IMG/VR virus record: IMGVR_UViG_3300020457_000004
Coordinates: 1-64,000 of that record
Length of the DNA: 64,000 bases
From: a virus
Reading direction: 5' to 3' (one strand)
The position numbers were made by a program, and so were the translations under genes. The notes below the pieces were generated by a model. The model saw only the letters and a program-made list of their open reading frames with translations. It was not told where the DNA came from and ran no database searches. The number at the start of each line of letters is the position of its first letter. The first letter of the stretch is position 1. Below are positions 40,227 through 48,355 of the stretch, piece after piece.

Positions 40227-41335
40227 CTTATTATATCTATTTTGTTAATTGTTTCAGAATTCCAGACTTCCAAATCTTTTCTTATTCTTCCATCTGAGAC
40301 CAAGTTGCTATATCTTTTGACGGCTTTCTTTTTCCACCAATCAATAACATTTTCTAGTTCAAACCTATCAAAGTTTTCTGCCTTCTCTAGTGTATTTGTT
40401 TTACCAAGAAGAACATCGCGTACATTCTTATATCCATACTCTGACATATAAAATCTTTTTTGTGTAGTCACATCGGTTGACTTCTTGATTACATCATCAA
40501 ACAACTCATATGCTTTCACATCATGTTCTTTTAGGTTTGCCTTGAGAACTTGAATCATCTTTGTTTGGTATTTAAGTTTTCTACTAGATGCACCCTTGTG
40601 AATAAGAACTTCACCACCATTCTTTTCTTCAAACCAATCGCGTAAATGAAAATAAATTTCTTCACCCATAGTTAGTAAGAATGATGACATGGTATCTCCT
40701 TTATATCTTAGGAACGGTCTCATACCATCGTACATACTAGCACCCTTTATGTTACCATATAAAGATGTAGTTTCAAACAAACAAAACTCTGTATTGTATT
40801 TCTTGTTCAACATCCTTCGTACTTCATGCGAACAACAAATGGCAGCCAATAACTTACCACCTAGATAATTAAATCCAAATGGTTGTACTGGAACTATATT
40901 AAACCCCATGATTGCCCTCTTGTTAAAGATAGGCAAGTCGGGGACACCACCAAGAAAATCATTCCTTGGTTTGGAGTTTATTAACGGTGACCCCAACTTG
41001 ATAAAACCAACTGCTGTGTTTGTATTCGTTTCTTTCACAATCAGTTTTAATTCTTTGCCTGGCGCTTGGTCTGGTGAAAAAGATGCAGTCATCTCTAGCA
41101 TCTGGTCAAACACCTCATTGTTCATTTGAACAACTGAAAAATTCATTTCTTCTGGATGCATATCCCAACTCTGAAACATATCATCCTCTACACTCATACC
41201 AAAGAGAGGCGGAGGCAATGCCTTCACTCTTTCGATTTTTCTCGCACGAAAGTAATCGTCAATCCTTTCAAACTTTGAAAAGTAATCAACAACTATCTTG
41301 CTAGCATATATGGTATCTTCTTTTGATAATATCAT
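40223..41335 (-). CDS. DruA-like (DUF4338-type) protein
   Basis: 370 residues. AVGFIKLGSP, GGKLLAAICCSHEVRRMLNKKYNTEFCLFETTSLYG and NIKGASMYDGMRPFLRYKG parallel the DUF4338/DruA layout (vGxxxlg, NLaSrxL, pxLxETFV, GTxYxAANW) and distantly the Mom-type GNAT layout. DruA is the common protein of Druantia defence systems; what phage copies do is unknown. The assignment is a remote motif match, not a search result. Overlaps the gene upstream by four bases. Confidence 0.6.
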   Translation of the reverse strand: MILSKEDTIYASKIVVDYFSKFERIDDYFRARKIERVKALPPPLFGMSVEDDMFQSWDMHPEEMNFSVVQMNNEVFDQMLEMTASFSPDQAPGKELKLIVKETNTNTAVGFIKLGSPLINSKPRNDFLGGVPDLPIFNKRAIMGFNIVPVQPFGFNYLGGKLLAAICCSHEVRRMLNKKYNTEFCLFETTSLYGNIKGASMYDGMRPFLRYKGDTMSSFLLTMGEEIYFHLRDWFEEKNGGEVLIHKGASSRKLKYQTKMIQVLKANLKEHDVKAYELFDDVIKKSTDVTTQKRFYMSEYGYKNVRDVLLGKTNTLEKAENFDRFELENVIDWWKKKAVKRYSNLVSDGRIRKDLEVWNSETINKIDIIR

Positions 41336-41871
41336 GCGACATTCATAAACTCTGGTACATCGCGGTTAGTCCATTTAGCGAAACCTTTTTTCTCTTCTCT
41401 GTAATAGGTTCTGTATCCATCAAGAGCGTTGGACTGTTTACAATAATCTGGCATACATTGTGGTGGTTCATTCCAAGAACCATGTGGTATATTCTTTGGT
41501 GACTCAGATAACAATTCACGCAACTTGGAATCGGTCATGTGTATTCTACCATACCTGTATGTGTACTCATCACAAAGATTAGTAAACATGTTGTACATGT
41601 ATTGATACTGAGAATTGTTTTCACGAACCCATATAGCAGATGGGTGATTGATGTGTGACGCTTTGTATAAGACACCATCCATATTAGAATTGTCTAGTCG
41701 CCACCGTTTGATTTTCCTACCACTAGATGCGTCAATCCATTGTGTACCATCCAACATTCTGTGGGCGGTAGACAATAACTGAGCATACTCAATAACCATC
41801 TTCACGACATGTTTGTCGCAATGCATTTTTACTGATATGGTAGGGGTTTTATGTAAATAAAATATGTTCAT
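41332..41871 (-). CDS. Conserved T4-like phage protein, possible DNA glycosylase-like (179 aa)
   Basis: 179 residues. CDKHVVKMVIEYAQLLSTAHRM near the start, HINHPSAIWVRENNSQYQYMY and EYTYRYGRIH, ending FAKWTNRDVPEF. I recall this protein from many T4-like marine phages, sometimes labelled pyrimidine-dimer glycosylase-like; I cannot confirm that. First gene of the long early operon under the consensus promoter at 41910-41938. Confidence 0.7.
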   Translation of the reverse strand: MNIFYLHKTPTISVKMHCDKHVVKMVIEYAQLLSTAHRMLDGTQWIDASSGRKIKRWRLDNSNMDGVLYKASHINHPSAIWVRENNSQYQYMYNMFTNLCDEYTYRYGRIHMTDSKLRELLSESPKNIPHGSWNEPPQCMPDYCKQSNALDGYRTYYREEKKGFAKWTNRDVPEFMNVA

Positions 41872-41909
41872 AATAAAGAAAACTCCAATTAAACTTTATA
41901 TAACTACAC

Positions 41910-41938
41910 ATTATACGCTATCTGCGGGCAAAAGTCAA
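41910..41938 (-). promoter_or_regulatory. Consensus sigma70 promoter of the gp46/gp47 operon
   Basis: Minus strand TTGACT (41933-41938), 17-base spacer, TATAAT (41910-41915); TTTG follows the -35. About 40 bases upstream of the 179-residue gene. Confidence 0.85.
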
Positions 41939-42540
41939 GTACTTTTTTCTGCATCTTTCAACTCTGGTATTTTCTCCTTTGCCATCTTCATTGCTTCCTT
42001 GTCATCCAGATATTTCGGACGCCTTTTAGGAACCTTCTTATCTTGTTCTGCGTACTGAGCATTATGTTTTTCCGCTTCATCGATTTGTTTTTTCATATAC
42101 TCTACGAATTCAGCAGAACCCCCATGACCTTCTTCGCCATCTATGATAGATTGCATGTCAATGTTCTGGATGTACTTGTACTTAGTGTCAAGTTGTTTCT
42201 TTTCTTTTTGTATCCTTCTTAGAAAAGCATAGTATGTAATCTGCGTGAAGTACGCAAATGGATTCTTTGACTTTTCTGGATTGAAGTTATCAATGTATGT
42301 GATACAGTTTTCTATACCATCCAAAATCATTTCTTCTCTGAATGTATAGTTTACGAAATTTGATTTGTATGCGAGGTGGTTTGCAATTTTTACAAAACAC
42401 TCTCCGATATACTCTGTGACACGCGGTTTATCTTTTCCTTTCTCTGCGGCCTCCAATACCGATTCTCGGTATGCAGTCATAGCAACAAGGAATTCTTTGT
42501 TGTTCACATAGTGTCGATTAGTTTCTGATTTCTTATTCAT
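41935..42540 (-). CDS. 55: Late-transcription sigma factor gp55
   Basis: 201 residues from Met at 42540; an ATG four codons earlier (42552) is also open but overlaps the predicted -10 box. Conserved gp55 blocks: YIGECFVKIANHLAYKSNF, EEMILDGIENCITYIDNFNPEKSKNPFAYFTQITYYAFLRRI (sigma region 2-like). Directs host RNA polymerase to TATAAATA late promoters, many of which are visible here. The stop lies inside the next promoter's -35. Confidence 0.92.
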   Translation of the reverse strand: MNKKSETNRHYVNNKEFLVAMTAYRESVLEAAEKGKDKPRVTEYIGECFVKIANHLAYKSNFVNYTFREEMILDGIENCITYIDNFNPEKSKNPFAYFTQITYYAFLRRIQKEKKQLDTKYKYIQNIDMQSIIDGEEGHGGSAEFVEYMKKQIDEAEKHNAQYAEQDKKVPKRRPKYLDDKEAMKMAKEKIPELKDAEKST

Positions 42541-42550
42541 AATGTTGTCC

Positions 42551-42579
42551 ATTCTATAATAAAGTTACGCAAAAGTCAA
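42551..42579 (-). promoter_or_regulatory. Early promoter of gp55
   Basis: Minus strand TTGACT (42574-42579), 17-base spacer, TAGAAT (42551-42556). Predicted start of RNA near 42544 leaves only a few bases before the internal ATG at 42540. Confidence 0.65.
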
Positions 42580-42601
42580 GCAAAAAAATAAAATATTTTT
42601 C

Positions 42602-42631
42602 TTGACAACTGCCCAAGGTTTCATGTATAAT
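42602..42631 (+). promoter_or_regulatory. Plus-strand consensus sigma70 promoter
   Basis: TTGACA (42602-42607), 18-base spacer, TATAAT (42626-42631) on the plus strand, with ACTG after the -35 as in the minus-strand set. Divergent from the gp55 promoter; no plus-strand gene follows. Confidence 0.7.
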
Positions 42632-42637
42632 GAGTTG

Positions 42638-42681
42638 TCGTTTAAGGATAGCTATATCTAATGTAGTATCCTTTTCTTTTT
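42638..42681 (+). ncRNA. Candidate ~45-nt antisense RNA
   Basis: Runs from the expected start of the plus-strand promoter to a hairpin AAGGATA...TATCCTT (42644-42673, inner CTA/TAG pairing) followed by TTCTTTTT. The RNA would be antisense to the stop codon and last codons of the 136-residue gene. Confidence 0.4.
42644..42681 (+). terminator. Plus-strand terminator-like hairpin
   Basis: Seven-base stem AAGGATA/TATCCTT extended by CTA/TAG with one bulge, then a T-rich tract with one C. On the minus strand no T-run follows. Confidence 0.55.
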
Positions 42682-43068
42682 ACCTATCAATTCGTCCACC
42701 ATTTCTTTAAGTGTTTCGTGGTCGAACATATCTTCTTCCTCATCATTTTCAAACTCCTCATCAATTGGTGGCGGGAGGTCGATTGGGTTGTTGAAATACC
42801 CATCTTTTAAATTTTCATATCCAGCGTGATACCCTTCACTTAGGGGCGCGATTGCGACTATATTATTTGTATTCACTTCAAAAACAGTTTCGTTAGAAAA
42901 TGACATCCACGGTCTTATTGAATAAGCTTCAGTTGTCATAGATACTGGCAATCTTAAAATTTCCATAGGATAGTGTAATGTTATCTTACCCAAAATTTCG
43001 GATTCTTCAACACTCGCTACTATCTGTAGCCCACTATCAAATACAATTATTTTTGGTTCGTTTGTCAT
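42658..43068 (-). CDS. Hypothetical protein, possibly Sm-like (136 aa)
   Basis: 136 residues. Residues ~5-90 contain beta-strand-like segments (KIIVFDSGLQIVASV, GKITLHYPMEILRL, NNIVAIAPLSEG), an order compatible with an Sm/LSm small barrel. An acidic linker and a helical C terminus (HETLKEMVDELIGKKK) follow. Conserved in related phages as I recall. Overlaps UvsW by four bases. Function unknown. Confidence 0.7.
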   Translation of the reverse strand: MTNEPKIIVFDSGLQIVASVEESEILGKITLHYPMEILRLPVSMTTEAYSIRPWMSFSNETVFEVNTNNIVAIAPLSEGYHAGYENLKDGYFNNPIDLPPPIDEEFENDEEEDMFDHETLKEMVDELIGKKKRILH

Positions 43069-44576
43069 ATCTTTCCTTGTGAGTCTAGCTTCACTACTTT
43101 GTAATCAAAGGATTCTTCATTATACATTTTAATTCTTTCTAACAGGTGGTTCAGAGTATAATTTTTTCTCTGTTTCCATGAAAGGTCATCACCAATATCA
43201 AACAAATTACATTTTGTTTTTATTTCACTTTTCCGAAGTCCTCTTCCAATCGACTGTAGATTTCTAATTCTACTCTTACTTGGAGAGGCAAACACAATAT
43301 TATTAAGGTTCCTTATATTTATACCTGTAGAAAAGGTTCCGTAACTGGCAATGATGATTGTATTATCAGATTTTTCTGTTAATGACCTAATTTTTTCTCT
43401 TTGGTCTGTTTCTGTGCCACCAAATACAAAATGAACTGGGCGGTCTGTCATTTTAGATATTATATCATATAGTTTCTGACCATGTTTTTCTACATACTGA
43501 TATAATAAAAGAGTATTTCCCTTCTGTGCTACAGTTAGTTTACTTATAATATTATTTCTGCCCGCGTGTCCGACTATAAAATCCATCTCTTCTTTGTAAG
43601 GCATCTTAGATACAAGTTTTCTTTCCTCATCTGGATACTCCAACAACATACAGACAATTTTTAAGTCTGCAAGTTCTTTCTTATCCATTAGTTTTTTGGT
43701 ACTAGTAACCTTATATACCTTACCAAACACACCCTCTAAGACTAATCTATGCGTTTGTGTACCATCTAATGTACCAGTAGTACCTATTCTAAATCTGGCG
43801 TTCGTGCATTTATCCATGAGAGTCATCAAAGACTTTGCTTTGAATAGGTGTGCCTCGTCACCGTACACTACATCAAATTCTTCAAACCATTTCTTTGGAT
43901 ACTTGTAGATAGATTGCCATGTTGATATAACAATGTCCGCTTTGTTTGTTTTTTCTTTACCACCGTATATCCTATGACAGTACTTTGATACATCAAAACC
44001 ATTGTGTGTGGAGTAATCAGCGAAGTCTCCGTACATTTGTTCTACTAAACTGGTAGTAGGGACTACAATAAGTTGTTTTCGTCCTAAGGCGTGATGATAT
44101 CGCGCCAGATTGTATATTATGAGGGACTTACCACTAGCGGTAGGGGAAAGTAAAAGAGTCCTGCCACCGTTGATTGCATCGAATACAGCGTCTTGTTGAT
44201 AGTCTCTTATCTGAATAGGTTTCCAGTTACTATGAAGTTTTAATTTACTGGCGAATTCTTTGACCTCATCGCGTGACATCTCCTCGCCAATCTCACCCAT
44301 CTCCAACTTGACTTCATACTCAAGTTGTTTTGCAAATTCTAATAGGTAAGGCAAAAGACCAACATATAGTTCTCGTCTGGATAGATTGTATAAACGAATC
44401 TTCCCATCCCAATGTCGGTTCCTATATGAAGGCATAAATGAGGCGCCAGGCACCTCAAAGGTAAAGAAATCTGATATCTCTTTTGTTATACCCTCATCGG
44501 AAGCTTCCACATACATATGCACATGGTCTTTCTGTTTGACAAATATCATAGTAGGCCAGATTGTGTCTTGTTCCAT
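43065..44576 (-). CDS. uvsW: UvsW helicase
   Basis: 503 residues, the same size as T4 UvsW. N-terminal substrate domain, then SF2 motifs: Walker A SPTASGKS, DEAH box GDEAH, TGT (motif III), and QSIGRGLRKS (motif VI). Unwinds R-loops and branched DNA and helps switch from origin to recombination-dependent replication. Overlaps UvsY by 31 bases. Confidence 0.95.
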   Translation of the reverse strand: MEQDTIWPTMIFVKQKDHVHMYVEASDEGITKEISDFFTFEVPGASFMPSYRNRHWDGKIRLYNLSRRELYVGLLPYLLEFAKQLEYEVKLEMGEIGEEMSRDEVKEFASKLKLHSNWKPIQIRDYQQDAVFDAINGGRTLLLSPTASGKSLIIYNLARYHHALGRKQLIVVPTTSLVEQMYGDFADYSTHNGFDVSKYCHRIYGGKEKTNKADIVISTWQSIYKYPKKWFEEFDVVYGDEAHLFKAKSLMTLMDKCTNARFRIGTTGTLDGTQTHRLVLEGVFGKVYKVTSTKKLMDKKELADLKIVCMLLEYPDEERKLVSKMPYKEEMDFIVGHAGRNNIISKLTVAQKGNTLLLYQYVEKHGQKLYDIISKMTDRPVHFVFGGTETDQREKIRSLTEKSDNTIIIASYGTFSTGINIRNLNNIVFASPSKSRIRNLQSIGRGLRKSEIKTKCNLFDIGDDLSWKQRKNYTLNHLLERIKMYNEESFDYKVVKLDSQGKI

Positions 44577-44989
44577 TCAACAGCATTTTTGATGTCCCAA
44601 GTCCTCGAATTTAAACTACGCAATACCCTGTCCAAAAAATCTACTGTTGTTTCTAAGTACCAAATTTTATCTTGTTGTTTTATAATATCCCCATCTCCAT
44701 CTAGTACTGCTCTCATGTCAGATTTGAGTACGGAATTTTTATACCAAGGTTCCCAACCAAGTTGGTCAAGTTCCTCTTTGGATAATTCTCCACGAAAGTA
44801 TTCTGACTTAACTCTTTCAAGTCTTGCCAAGTCCGCCTGTGCTTTTCTTAATTGTAATTTAAAGTTAGCAAGGTGAGTTACATATTTTGCGTGAAGATTT
44901 GGTGTACCTATAGATTCGGCACCAAGGTCAAGTTCATCGATTTTACAATCTTCAGCCCACATATCTTGAAGTTCGTTCAATGTAGCCAT
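44546..44989 (-). CDS. uvsY: UvsY recombination mediator
   Basis: 147 residues (T4 137). LQDMWAEDCKIDELDLGAESIGTPNLHAKYVTHL is the conserved UvsY start, followed by a basic helical region that binds single-stranded DNA. Loads UvsX onto gp32-coated DNA. Ribosome site AAGGA seven bases upstream. Confidence 0.92.
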   Translation of the reverse strand: MATLNELQDMWAEDCKIDELDLGAESIGTPNLHAKYVTHLANFKLQLRKAQADLARLERVKSEYFRGELSKEELDQLGWEPWYKNSVLKSDMRAVLDGDGDIIKQQDKIWYLETTVDFLDRVLRSLNSRTWDIKNAVEWNKTQSGLL

Positions 44990-45005
44990 AATATATCCTT
45001 CAATG

Positions 45006-45593
45006 TTAAGTTACAGATTTAATATTAAATATCCTATATTTAAAAGATGCAAGTCCAACAAAGTATGGTGAGTCTCCACCAGATATGTCAAAGTCTAATC
45101 CACTCAATGCAATTGGAAAAGCATCTTTGAATAAAATTTCTTGATTTGGATTATTGTTAGAGTCGAGTACAAACAAACTCGCGTCACTAACTTGTCCAAT
45201 TGATTCTTGTTTAGCTGTTCTTTGTCCACCAGTTCTCCATTGTTGAGACTTAACAAACTCAGTAAACTGAGAATGTTTCTCTGGGAACCCTAGTCCAACT
45301 AACCAGTTATACAGTTCGATATAGTTTGTCATATCTTCTTGTATTAGGAATCTTATATTTAGGTCACCAAAAGTAATCTTATCGCCTGGAAATGGTATAT
45401 CCTGTAGCGGTGTAGTTTGTACTGGGAAACCAATAGTCATGTCTGGAATATTTGCACCTTGACAAAAGAACGCGACATTAGGAAGATTATGGACTTGGAA
45501 CTTAAACCCATTGGGTCTAAGATAGTCAAGTTCCGTCCCCGATTGAGCGGCGAAATTACCTTCTGATACATTTGGTGTTACTGTAAATGCCAT
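45006..45593 (-). CDS. Tail-tube-related structural protein (gp19/gp54/gp3-like)
   Basis: 195 residues. FKFQVHNLPNVAFFCQGANIPDMTIG near the start, FGDLNIRFLIQEDMTNYIELYNWLVGLG in the middle, and a closing beta region. Resembles the tail-tube fold family; in related phages the gene between gp23 and UvsY is labelled gp3 or a tube protein. I cannot choose among these. The dual promoter at 45618-45646 drives it. Confidence 0.7.
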   Translation of the reverse strand: MAFTVTPNVSEGNFAAQSGTELDYLRPNGFKFQVHNLPNVAFFCQGANIPDMTIGFPVQTTPLQDIPFPGDKITFGDLNIRFLIQEDMTNYIELYNWLVGLGFPEKHSQFTEFVKSQQWRTGGQRTAKQESIGQVSDASLFVLDSNNNPNQEILFKDAFPIALSGLDFDISGGDSPYFVGLASFKYRIFNIKSVT

Positions 45594-45617
45594 GGTTTTA
45601 AACCTAAAATGATTAAT

Positions 45618-45646
45618 ATTATACTGCTATTTATAACAAATGTCAA
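45618..45646 (-). promoter_or_regulatory. Consensus sigma70 promoter with embedded late octamer
   Basis: Minus strand TTGACA (45641-45646), 17-base spacer, TATAAT (45618-45623): a full consensus match. The late octamer TATAAATA (45628-45635) lies inside the spacer. TTTG follows the -35 and a T8 tract precedes it. Confidence 0.85.
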
Positions 45647-45649
45647 GCG

Positions 45650-45675
45650 AAAAAAAAGGGAGTCTTGCGACTCCC
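45650..45675 (-). terminator. Terminator of the major capsid transcript
   Basis: Minus strand seven-base stem GGGAGTC/GACTCCC with loop GCAA, then eight T. The T-run directly abuts the next promoter. Confidence 0.92.
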
Positions 45676-45720
45676 TCTAAAACTGTTGTTTTTACTGGTT
45701 GGTTGTCCCAACTCTTATTG

Positions 45721-46986
45721 TTACATAAGGTTAGTAACTTTAACAGACCTGTAGTACTGGTTTCTATCAGCAGTAAATGTGTCTGCATCTGTAGTACCGT
45801 CAGATTGTGTTACATATGGGTTAGCAATCATACCATATCTAGTTTTGAAACCGATTTTCGGTTGGAAAGTAGATGGGTCAATCGCACGAACCATTTGTAA
45901 AGGTACATACGGACAGTAGAACAGACCAGCGTCATAAGGTGAAGTTCCTTTATAACCGGCAACATAGAACTGAGAAGCAGCACCTGTGTTAGCAGAATAA
46001 GGGTCAACATACACTCTGTAGCGTCCGTTAAGAACACCAGCGAAAGTGTTACCTGTGTCATCGACATTAAGATTAGTGTCAAGAGCAGGAGCGTAATCTA
46101 ATACACCAGCCATTGAAAGTGCAGAGGCAACATCTGAAGAACAGATGATGAAGTTACCTTTTCCTCTACGAGTATCTTGAGCGATAACATTAGCATCTCG
46201 TTCAATGTTGAACAAGAGACCCTTGAACCTTTCTACAGACCAACGACCATTTGAATCAACATCAAGGTCGAAAGTACCAGCAGATGCAGTCGAAGCAGCA
46301 CCTGTCTTAGCAACTTTGTAGATAGTTCTAATTACTTCTCGGTTAATCTCAGCGAGAATTTCCTGTGACAGAATGTTTGATAATTCTGACTCAGCGTCAA
46401 GACCGTGAACTGCTTTAAGGTCTTGAGCAAGTTCCACAGTATATTCTGCTTTTAATGCCCTTGACTTAGCGGTTACAGTTGTCTTCTCGATTGAGAATGC
46501 CATTTGGTTCAAAGTAACTGTGTCACCGAACAATTCTGCATTGTCTCTAGTTACACCAGTACCAGTTGTGTATGAACCGTCAACTGGATTCGACCCAGCG
46601 TGAGTACCTGTACCAGCAAAGTCAGTATCAGCCTCATTGTACAGAGCTTCTGTACCTGTTTGAGAGGTGTAGTGTGACTTCATGGCAAAGATAAGACCTG
46701 TTGGGCCTGTCATAGGTTGAACACCACAGACATCATACGCCATCAAATTAGGAAGAGCTCGTCTTACTAATGAGATAAGGATGGGGTCATAAGTGTCAAT
46801 CGCAGATGACATATTATTTGCGTGAACTGCTTCAGAGATTATTGATTTCTCTTCTTGCAATGCCTTTTCTTGGTTTTCAAGAATTACAGCAGTTACCGCT
46901 TTACGATAACTATCCTTGATTTCGCCAAGGTCGGGGTGATCCAATACTGGACTCCACTTTTTTTGGATTTCTTCTGAAAGATACAT
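45721..46986 (-). CDS. 23: Major capsid protein gp23
   Basis: 421 residues (T4 gp23 521). N-terminal ~65 residues are the helical propeptide, with the expected gp21 cleavage near SEAVHANN. ALPNLMAYDVCGVQPMTGPTGLIFAM is the T4-type signature, and VKSHYTSQ and KIGFKTRYGMIANPY regions are typical. HK97-fold shell protein. Ribosome site AGGAG; late octamer at 47029-47036; strong terminator after it. Confidence 0.97.
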   Translation of the reverse strand: MYLSEEIQKKWSPVLDHPDLGEIKDSYRKAVTAVILENQEKALQEEKSIISEAVHANNMSSAIDTYDPILISLVRRALPNLMAYDVCGVQPMTGPTGLIFAMKSHYTSQTGTEALYNEADTDFAGTGTHAGSNPVDGSYTTGTGVTRDNAELFGDTVTLNQMAFSIEKTTVTAKSRALKAEYTVELAQDLKAVHGLDAESELSNILSQEILAEINREVIRTIYKVAKTGAASTASAGTFDLDVDSNGRWSVERFKGLLFNIERDANVIAQDTRRGKGNFIICSSDVASALSMAGVLDYAPALDTNLNVDDTGNTFAGVLNGRYRVYVDPYSANTGAASQFYVAGYKGTSPYDAGLFYCPYVPLQMVRAIDPSTFQPKIGFKTRYGMIANPYVTQSDGTTDADTFTADRNQYYRSVKVTNLM

Positions 46987-47028
46987 TGTAGTCTCCTATT
47001 TTCTTTCTGGTTATTTACCTATTGGTAT

Positions 47029-47036
47029 TATTTATA
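47029..47036 (-). promoter_or_regulatory. T4-type late promoter of gp23
   Basis: TATAAATA 42 bases upstream of the capsid ATG. Confidence 0.8.
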
Positions 47037-47042
47037 ATAAAC

Positions 47043-48305
47043 TTATTTTTTAAGTTGTCTGGAAATCGCCTGAGCGTACTTGTTAACTGTACTACCTTCG
47101 TCAAGCATTGCCTCTGGAACTGTGTCAGTCATCGGTTCTGGTGACTCTTCAGTTAAGGTTTCTTGTTTAGGAAAGTAATTCTCTTTAACGACTGATACTT
47201 TTTCAGCGAACATCTCCGCACTTCCAAAGTCAACATCCTCAACTAGAGATGTAAGTTTCTCTTGTTCAGTAAGTGTTAAATCTTCGGAAATCTCACCAAT
47301 GATTTTAGAACGCATTAGCGATTCCCTATCAGTAGTAAGATTAATTTGTGCTTCCACAGACTCATTGAGTTTCTTTTTGAGTTCCTCAATTTCGTCTTGC
47401 ATTTCGCCAAGTACATCGTACTTGTCTTGTGGAACTTCGATGTAATGTTCAGCGAAAACTTGTTTCAGAGACTTAATAAAGTCTTCTGTAATTTCAGTCC
47501 TAAGACCACGCTCAATAGCAAGCTCGTTCTCTTTCATCCAGTTTTCAGCAACATAGTTAAGATATTGGTCAATTTTACCAACCATCTCTTCCTTGAAAGT
47601 TTCTCTTTCAATATTAGACTGTTCTTCTAGTTCTTTCTGAATGGTTTCCATTTCATTAGCGAGTCTTGCGGTGACTACTGTTTCAAATAATTCAGCAGCC
47701 TTTACTTTAAACTCTTCTGAGAGGTGTTCCTCATCAGCGAAAAGGTTTTGAATGTCATTTTCAAACAAAGTTTCTTCTTGTTCTTCTGTTTCTGACACTT
47801 CTGTGTCCTCCTCTTCTTCTGATTCGACTTCTTCTACTTCAGACTCAGAGACAACTTCTTCTTCGTTATCTACTTCATCTTCAGCGATTACTTCATCCTC
47901 TTCTATCTCTTCTTCTTCTGAAACTTTCTGGTTACGAATACCTTCAGAAGATTTCTGAGCAACTACAGATGCGGTGTCTTCACCACCTTCGTAGTTTGGT
48001 GCCTGACCAGCGCCTGAGTTAGCAGGCCTTGGTGAATCACCTATTTTTGATGCGGAAGCGGGGCCAATAGCAGATGTTAAACCACCATGCTTGTCTCCAG
48101 TTCCACTAAGGTCTTGAATTTCTGGATTAGGATTTGAGTTCCCTTGAGTTGGATTTACTTTATGCCCATCTGTTGCATTTGGCCTCAGATTGTTAGCAAC
48201 TCCACCCCTAGACTCCTCGTCCAGTTCTTGAGTCTCCTCGTTAAGAGCGGATTCTACTTCCTTACCCTTAGCGAGCATTTCTCTTATTTTGCTTTCTACG
48301 CCCAT
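47043..48305 (-). CDS. 22: Prohead scaffolding core protein gp22
   Basis: 420 residues (T4 269, longer here). N-terminal ~135 residues are Gly/Asn-rich and likely disordered; then a run of very acidic sequence and long helices (LFADEEHLSEEFKVKAAELFETVVTARL) typical of gp22. Ends VNKYAQAISRQLKK, the conserved gp22 tail. Builds the core that shapes the head and is later cut by gp21. Confidence 0.88.
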   Translation of the reverse strand: MGVESKIREMLAKGKEVESALNEETQELDEESRGGVANNLRPNATDGHKVNPTQGNSNPNPEIQDLSGTGDKHGGLTSAIGPASASKIGDSPRPANSGAGQAPNYEGGEDTASVVAQKSSEGIRNQKVSEEEEIEEDEVIAEDEVDNEEEVVSESEVEEVESEEEEDTEVSETEEQEETLFENDIQNLFADEEHLSEEFKVKAAELFETVVTARLANEMETIQKELEEQSNIERETFKEEMVGKIDQYLNYVAENWMKENELAIERGLRTEITEDFIKSLKQVFAEHYIEVPQDKYDVLGEMQDEIEELKKKLNESVEAQINLTTDRESLMRSKIIGEISEDLTLTEQEKLTSLVEDVDFGSAEMFAEKVSVVKENYFPKQETLTEESPEPMTDTVPEAMLDEGSTVNKYAQAISRQLKK

Positions 48306-48342
48306 GTTAATTTCTCCTTTGAGATTTGCGTTATACTGTATT

Positions 48343-48350
48343 TATTTATA
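48343..48350 (-). promoter_or_regulatory. T4-type late promoter of gp22
   Basis: TATAAATA 37 bases upstream of the gp22 ATG, in the gap after gp21. Confidence 0.75.
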
Positions 48351-48355
48351 AATCT

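Noticed and set aside
47752-47958. Ser-rich plus-strand ORF
   Set aside because: Reverse complement of the acidic part of gp22; artefact of GAA/GAG codons.
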